Source: an uncultured Clostridia bacterium (GTDB lineage: Bacteria > Bacillota > Clostridia > Lachnospirales > Anaerotignaceae). From it: a stretch of 64,000 nucleotides of DNA. Shown piece by piece: positions 59,791 to 64,000 of this stretch. The notes under the pieces are model-generated. The model was not told where the DNA came from and made no database searches. It saw only the letters and a program-made list of their open reading frames with translations. Location: contig CALWRF010000038.1 of assembly GCA_944383885.1 (NCBI GenBank), positions 62,001 to 126,000 on the forward strand, given 5' to 3'. Every line of letters starts with the position of its first letter. Within the stretch, counting starts at the first letter, position 1. Made by a program: the position numbers and the translations under genes.

Positions 59791-60601
59791 TTTCAAATAA
59801 TTCCCTCATCTGGCTGACTGTAATAAACTCAATGCCCTTTGCCATAATCTCAGGATAAGCCTCTTCAATGGCTTTGGCTGTAACCTTTCCTCCTTCCGGT
59901 CCTACATGCCCTATTGCAACTGCCGAACCGTTTTTAATGGCAATGTCTGCGGCTTTGTTCAGGTTTTTGGCAATAACATTAATGTCGTCAGTGCTGTCCA
60001 AAAACACATCTCTTTTCAACACAACAATACCCTTCTGTCCGCAGATATCTTTTCCCAGTGTTCCGGCAGTTGTAACACTGTCAATAAAAACACCGTCTTT
60101 TGATTTAACAACATCTAAAACAGCGGATAGGCACCTTTCATCTTCCATAATGGCAGAACCCATGTGGTTGTTGATTCCTGAAGCGCCTTCAATAATGCTG
60201 TACGCCTCATTTACTCTTTGGGCAATTTCGTCATCGCTCATATCAATAAAAATGCCTTTTTCGCCCACCCATTCTTTTTTGCCTGTAAGGCTTTCCATAG
60301 GCATGTGTATTATGTAGTCCTTTCCTGCACTCTTTACACTTTCCAAGTCTTCCTTAGTGTGGGATGAAAACGGCATAATGGCAGCCGTAAAAGGTATTTT
60401 TAAATTCAGCATTTCCTCTGTGCCTTCGCCGGTATAGCCAAAATCGTCAATAATTACAGCTAAATATCCCTTTGCGTTTCCATCTGAAAAAGTCATAATG
60501 CTTTTTTTGTTAAAAATACCCCTTGCGGCAAATAACCCTAAAACTAAACATATAACAGTTAAAACTCTTTTTATTTTACAGGCATTTATAACTTTGAACA
60601 T
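59780..60601 (-). CDS. Divergent polysaccharide deacetylase family protein
   Basis: 273 residues with one N-terminal membrane segment (about 10-30) and a domain of the divergent polysaccharide deacetylase family: YLAVIIDDFGYTGEGTEEML, FTAAIMPFSSHTKEDL, DYIIHMPMES, GINNHMGSAIMEDERC. Probably secreted or membrane-anchored, acting on a cell-wall glycan. The catalytic Asp/His set is partly recognisable. Overlaps queG. Confidence 0.82.
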   Translation of the reverse strand: MFKVINACKIKRVLTVICLVLGLFAARGIFNKKSIMTFSDGNAKGYLAVIIDDFGYTGEGTEEMLNLKIPFTAAIMPFSSHTKEDLESVKSAGKDYIIHMPMESLTGKKEWVGEKGIFIDMSDDEIAQRVNEAYSIIEGASGINNHMGSAIMEDERCLSAVLDVVKSKDGVFIDSVTTAGTLGKDICGQKGIVVLKRDVFLDSTDDINVIAKNLNKAADIAIKNGSAVAIGHVGPEGGKVTAKAIEEAYPEIMAKGIEFITVSQMRELFENDY

Positions 60602-60709
60602 ATAACCACCGCAAATACTTTTTAATAAAATATATCCGCCGGAAAATTATATATTCTTAATTAATGCTGTTTTCTAAATATTTGCAGTCTTTTCTAATAT
60701 TTTTTATTT

Positions 60710-61885
60710 TTACAGTTCTATAATCTCCATTTCATCAAAAGCCTTGTCTAAAAGCTCCTCAAGACCTTCCAGCTTAGACTCAATTTTGTTTATAACACTT
60801 GTTTTAGGTCTTGTTTCCGGGTGTTTAGCTACAAATATAGTACAGCAGTCCTCATAAGGAAGTATCGAAGTTTCAAATGTCCCTATTTTTCTTGCCTTGT
60901 CTACTATTTCCTGCTTGTCCATGCCGCATAACGGTCTCATAACAGGCAAAGTGCAAACGGCATTAATAGCGTTTATGCCCTGCATTGTCTGGCTTGCCAC
61001 CTGTCCTGCGCTTTCCCCTGTAATAAGCCCGTCAAGGTGTTCTTTTTTGGCTATCTTTTCAGCCGTCCTCATCATGGCACGCTTTAAAAATATAGTCAGC
61101 TTGTCCTCAGGAACATTCTCGAGCAGATACAGCTGAACTTCCGTAAAACACACTATATGCAGCTTAAACCCACCTGTATACTCAGCTATAATAGAGCATA
61201 AATCCTTAACTTTTTCCTTTGCTCTCTCCCCTGTGTAAGGCGGTGAATGGAAATATACCCCGCTTACCTCAACGCCTCTTTTAGCCATAAGCCATGTGGC
61301 AACAGGACTGTCGATTCCGCCGCTTATTAAAGATAAAGCGCTTCCTGTAGAACCGTAAGGCAGTCCGCCGCAGCCTTCTATAAAATCAGTATAAATATAA
61401 GCGTCGTTTCTTATTTCAATAAAAACCGTAGTGTCCGGATTATGAATATCTACTGTAAGTCCCTCAAAATTATCAAGTATATATCTTCCAACCTCTGCTG
61501 AAACCTCGTTTGATGTAAGCGGATACCTCTTGTCGCTTCTTTTTGTAACTACCTTAAATGTCTTTGTATCAGGTTTAATGTGTTCTTTCAAAAATTTTAA
61601 AGCTGCTGCTTTTAAATTATCTATGTTCTGGTCTGTAACTTTAATTCCTGGGCAAACACCCAGTATGCCGAATATCCTGTTTACTTTAGGAATCATTGTA
61701 CTAAAATCAATTTCAGTTCCACGGCTTTCAATTATAAGCCTGCCCTGTTCACGCACAACATAAAAACTACCATAGCAGTCAATGTTTTTGCGTATAGCCT
61801 CAACAAGCCTTTTAACAAACAGCTGCCTGTTGTTGCCCCTCATGGCAATTTCGCCGTATTTAACAAGCAAAACCCTTTCTTCCAT
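60710..61885 (-). CDS. thiI: tRNA 4-thiouridine synthetase ThiI
   Basis: 391 residues. N-terminal ferredoxin-like/THUMP region, then the PP-loop ALSLISGGIDSPVATWLM (about 183-200) of the ATP pyrophosphatase. No C-terminal rhodanese domain, the Gram-positive short form. It makes 4-thiouridine in tRNA and sulfur for thiamine; the sulfur donor is probably the cysteine desulfurase encoded three bases away. Confidence 0.94.
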   Translation of the reverse strand: MEERVLLVKYGEIAMRGNNRQLFVKRLVEAIRKNIDCYGSFYVVREQGRLIIESRGTEIDFSTMIPKVNRIFGILGVCPGIKVTDQNIDNLKAAALKFLKEHIKPDTKTFKVVTKRSDKRYPLTSNEVSAEVGRYILDNFEGLTVDIHNPDTTVFIEIRNDAYIYTDFIEGCGGLPYGSTGSALSLISGGIDSPVATWLMAKRGVEVSGVYFHSPPYTGERAKEKVKDLCSIIAEYTGGFKLHIVCFTEVQLYLLENVPEDKLTIFLKRAMMRTAEKIAKKEHLDGLITGESAGQVASQTMQGINAINAVCTLPVMRPLCGMDKQEIVDKARKIGTFETSILPYEDCCTIFVAKHPETRPKTSVINKIESKLEGLEELLDKAFDEMEIIEL

Positions 61886-61888
61886 TTT

Positions 61889-63049
61889 TTACCTCTTTCT
61901 GTTAAACCTTCTTAGTATCTCTACATGGCTTTTAAGCTTTTCAAAACAAAATTCAGCTTCATCAATTGTGCTGAACCTTGAAAAACTTATTCTAATTGAA
62001 CCTTCTATTTCATCATCACTTTTGCCCATTGCCGCAAGCACGCCGCTTCTTACTTTCTTTTTGCTGTTGCAGGCGCTTCCTGATGAAACAAATATGCCGT
62101 CAGATTCAAGAGCATGCAGCAATACCTCGCTCCTAAGCCCTAAAAAACCAACATTAAGCACAAAAGGGCTTGCCTTTTCAATGTCGTCACCGTTTATAAA
62201 TGTATCCGGTATTTCACTTAATATTCTGTCAGCTAAATATTTTTTAATCTCAAAAACATTTTTTGTATCATTTTCAATGTTTTTATAGCACTCTTTAGCC
62301 GCAAAAGCCAATGCTGCCGCTCCTGCCACGTTTTCTGTTCCTGGTCTTTGCCCAGACTGCTGTCCTCCGCCATACATTAAAGGCTTAACTTTAAGACCTT
62401 TTTTCATGTAAAAAATGCCTGTGCCTCTTGGCGCGCCAAACTTGTGCCCGCTGGCAGAAAGCATGTCAATATTGCATTTTTTAACATCTATTTTGTATTT
62501 TCCAAAAGCCTGAACAGCATCTGCGTGAAATAATGTGCCTTTGTTGGCTTCTTTAATAACTTTTCCTATTTTTTCTATGTCCTGAATAGTTCCTGTCTCG
62601 TTGTTAATAAGTATAACGCTTACAAGTATTGTATCTTTGCGTATTTTGCTTTTAAGTTCATCAATGTCAATAATACCCCTGCTGTCAACATTAATTTTTT
62701 CGGCTTCAAAACCATGCCTGTTAAGCTCATCAAAAGGCAGATTAATAGCCGGGTGTTCTATTGATGTATAAAGCATGTGCTTTCCGTTTCTGCCATATCC
62801 TGCCGCTGTGCCGAAAACTGCCCAGTTGTCGCTTTCCGTTCCACCCGATGTAAAATAAATCTCGCCGCTTTCGGCATTTATAACAGAAGCCACGTCAGAG
62901 GCGGCTTTTTTCAATACCTTGTCCGCCTCAACTCCCAGCACACTTGCGGAACTTGGGTTTCCGTAATTTTCCGTCATAACTTTAACCATTAATTCCGCCG
63001 CCTCTGGCAAAACCTTTGTTGTGGCGGCGTTATCAAAATACACTGTCAT
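61889..63049 (-). CDS. Cysteine desulfurase (NifS/IscS type)
   Basis: 386 residues. PLP lysine K203 (SGHKFG) and catalytic C327 (SSGSACNSK). It releases sulfur from cysteine. The three-base gap to thiI suggests a dedicated donor for tRNA thiolation, as with the nifS-like partner of Bacillus thiI, but it could also serve Fe-S assembly on the SufC/SufB-like scaffold, which has no desulfurase beside it in this window. Confidence 0.93.
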   Translation of the reverse strand: MTVYFDNAATTKVLPEAAELMVKVMTENYGNPSSASVLGVEADKVLKKAASDVASVINAESGEIYFTSGGTESDNWAVFGTAAGYGRNGKHMLYTSIEHPAINLPFDELNRHGFEAEKINVDSRGIIDIDELKSKIRKDTILVSVILINNETGTIQDIEKIGKVIKEANKGTLFHADAVQAFGKYKIDVKKCNIDMLSASGHKFGAPRGTGIFYMKKGLKVKPLMYGGGQQSGQRPGTENVAGAAALAFAAKECYKNIENDTKNVFEIKKYLADRILSEIPDTFINGDDIEKASPFVLNVGFLGLRSEVLLHALESDGIFVSSGSACNSKKKVRSGVLAAMGKSDDEIEGSIRISFSRFSTIDEAEFCFEKLKSHVEILRRFNRKR

Positions 63050-63123
63050 TTTATAAACCTCTTTTTGCTAACATATTGCTAACCTGTTCTAACTTTGCCT
63101 GCTTCTTATTTGCTTTTCTCTTT

Positions 63124-63855
63124 TCAGCCTAACTCATACAAAATAATTGCTGCTGTTACTAATCCTGCCGTTTCAGTCCTTAAAATTCTTTTACCCAGTG
63201 TAACAGGAATGATACCGCTTTTTACAGCCATTTCAATTTCAGAACTGTCAAAACCGCCTTCCGGACCTATAAATATGCCTATACTGCCTTTTTTTGCGCT
63301 TTTAATAAACTCCTTTAAGCCTGTTTTTTCCTCGTTTTCGTAAGGAATAACCGCATTTTCAAGAAGCGCCGCCTCCTTAATGGCTTCAGAAAGTTTAACC
63401 GGTCTTTCAACAATCGGAATAATGCCCCTTCCGCTCTGCTTTGCCGCAGATTCAGAAATTTTCAGCCATCTTTCAATTTTTTTGTCCTCTTTGGCTCCCT
63501 TTTCAATCTTTACAACAGCTCTCTCTGTAATAACCGGCACTATCCGGCTTACACCTATTTCAACACACTTTTGAATAATGTATTCCATTTTGTCGCTTTT
63601 AGGCAGTCCCTGAAAAAGTACAATCTCTGTTTCCGGCTCAGTTTCGCTTTCTGCCGTTTCAATAATTTGGGCTTTTAAAACGTTTTTCCCCGTTTCGATA
63701 ATTTTGCAGTAATAATCTTTTTTATTCCCATCGCATACAGTAATTTTATCACCTTCAGTCATACGCATAACATTTAGAATATGCTTGGCTTCATCACCTT
63801 CAATGGTTATAAACTCATCATTTATATTTTCCGGCTTAGTAAAATATTTCGGCAT
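63124..63855 (-). CDS. rsmE: 16S rRNA m3U1498 methyltransferase RsmE
   Basis: 243 residues. SPOUT-type fold with the C-terminal knot: GSIGIFIGPEGGFDSSEIEM, then LGKRILRTETAGLVTAAI. It methylates U1498 of 16S rRNA. The N-terminal PUA-like domain starts KYFTKPENINDEFI. Lies 10 bases from the next gene, prmA, the usual neighbour in Firmicutes. Confidence 0.94.
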   Translation of the reverse strand: MPKYFTKPENINDEFITIEGDEAKHILNVMRMTEGDKITVCDGNKKDYYCKIIETGKNVLKAQIIETAESETEPETEIVLFQGLPKSDKMEYIIQKCVEIGVSRIVPVITERAVVKIEKGAKEDKKIERWLKISESAAKQSGRGIIPIVERPVKLSEAIKEAALLENAVIPYENEEKTGLKEFIKSAKKGSIGIFIGPEGGFDSSEIEMAVKSGIIPVTLGKRILRTETAGLVTAAIILYELG

Positions 63856-63865
63856 ATATAACTCC

Positions 63866-64000
63866 TTATTTCAGCCTGCTGGCAACAGCGCACCAGTCTT
63901 TCCTTCTTGTAATCTCCAATATTTCAAAACCGTTCCTGTCCAAAGCTTCTGTCACATCATCGAGTCTTTCGGCAATAATTCCGGAGCATATAAATAATCC
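63866..64000 (-). CDS. prmA: Ribosomal protein L11 methyltransferase, C-terminal part
   Basis: The last 44 codons of a gene continuing beyond the window: YICSGIIA-like start (read LFICSGIIAERLDDVTEALD) and NGFEILEITRRKDWCAVASR. This matches the C-terminus of PrmA. The rsmE gene follows at a distance of 10 bases, a common pairing. Confidence 0.8.
   Translation of the reverse strand, partial: GLFICSGIIAERLDDVTEALDRNGFEILEITRRKDWCAVASRLK

Overview
The window looks like chromosome of an anaerobic, AT-rich low-GC Gram-positive bacterium of the Clostridia. The evidence is content: electron-transfer flavoprotein genes beside an acyl-CoA dehydrogenase (bcd-etfB-etfA), Rex, HydBC/NuoEF-like subunits, an iron-containing alcohol dehydrogenase, hemerythrin, RecU, a minimal SufC/SufB-type pair, and PBSX/SPP1-like phage genes. 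The species cannot be named from the sequence alone.

Layout. 1-7070: the end of a SufC-SufB(Sms)-like Fe-S scaffold operon, a cell-envelope sigma/anti-sigma cassette with a His-rich secreted protein, a MATE exporter, a Nim-like flavoprotein with an attenuator-like leader, and methionine gamma-lyase. 7651-17410: a decayed integrative element or prophage. It has early genes on the minus strand (zinc ribbons, DnaC-like loader, replication organiser, Cro-like protein), a LexA-like repressor and tyrosine integrase on the plus strand, two type I toxin/antisense loci, an RHH-DUF4258-YgiT toxin-antitoxin-like operon, a phage sigma factor, and debris at the right end. 17601-35271: uppP, a flavoprotein/HxlR pair, tRNA-Arg(CCT), alkyladenine glycosylase, iclR-ilvD, rex, an ABC-F ATPase, a three-subunit NADH-linked flavin/Fe-S complex with an unusual large subunit, an alcohol dehydrogenase and a hemerythrin. 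35319-36283: deoD and tRNA-Arg(ACG).

36312-50143 is a compact phage-particle operon on the minus strand: two small regulators, terminase, portal, scaffold, capsid, connectors, contractile sheath and tube, assembly chaperone with a -1 frameshift signal, and baseplate genes. It has no integrase, replication, lysis or tail-fibre gene, and no tape-measure gene at the usual place. A 290-residue gene further down has a C-terminus resembling tape-measure proteins. It could be a domesticated (PBSX- or GTA-like) particle or a trimmed prophage. The sequence cannot decide, but the reading frames are intact and tightly packed and the expression signals look elaborate.

50502-64000: a yybP-ykoY-like Mn2+ riboswitch before a P-type cation ATPase, an SLH surface protein, etfA/etfB/bcd, recU, queG, a divergent polysaccharide deacetylase, thiI, a cysteine desulfurase, rsmE and the end of prmA. 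Metabolically the window speaks of redox balancing in a fermenter: Rex, the NuoEF-like complex and Bcd-Etf all handle NADH and low-potential electrons.
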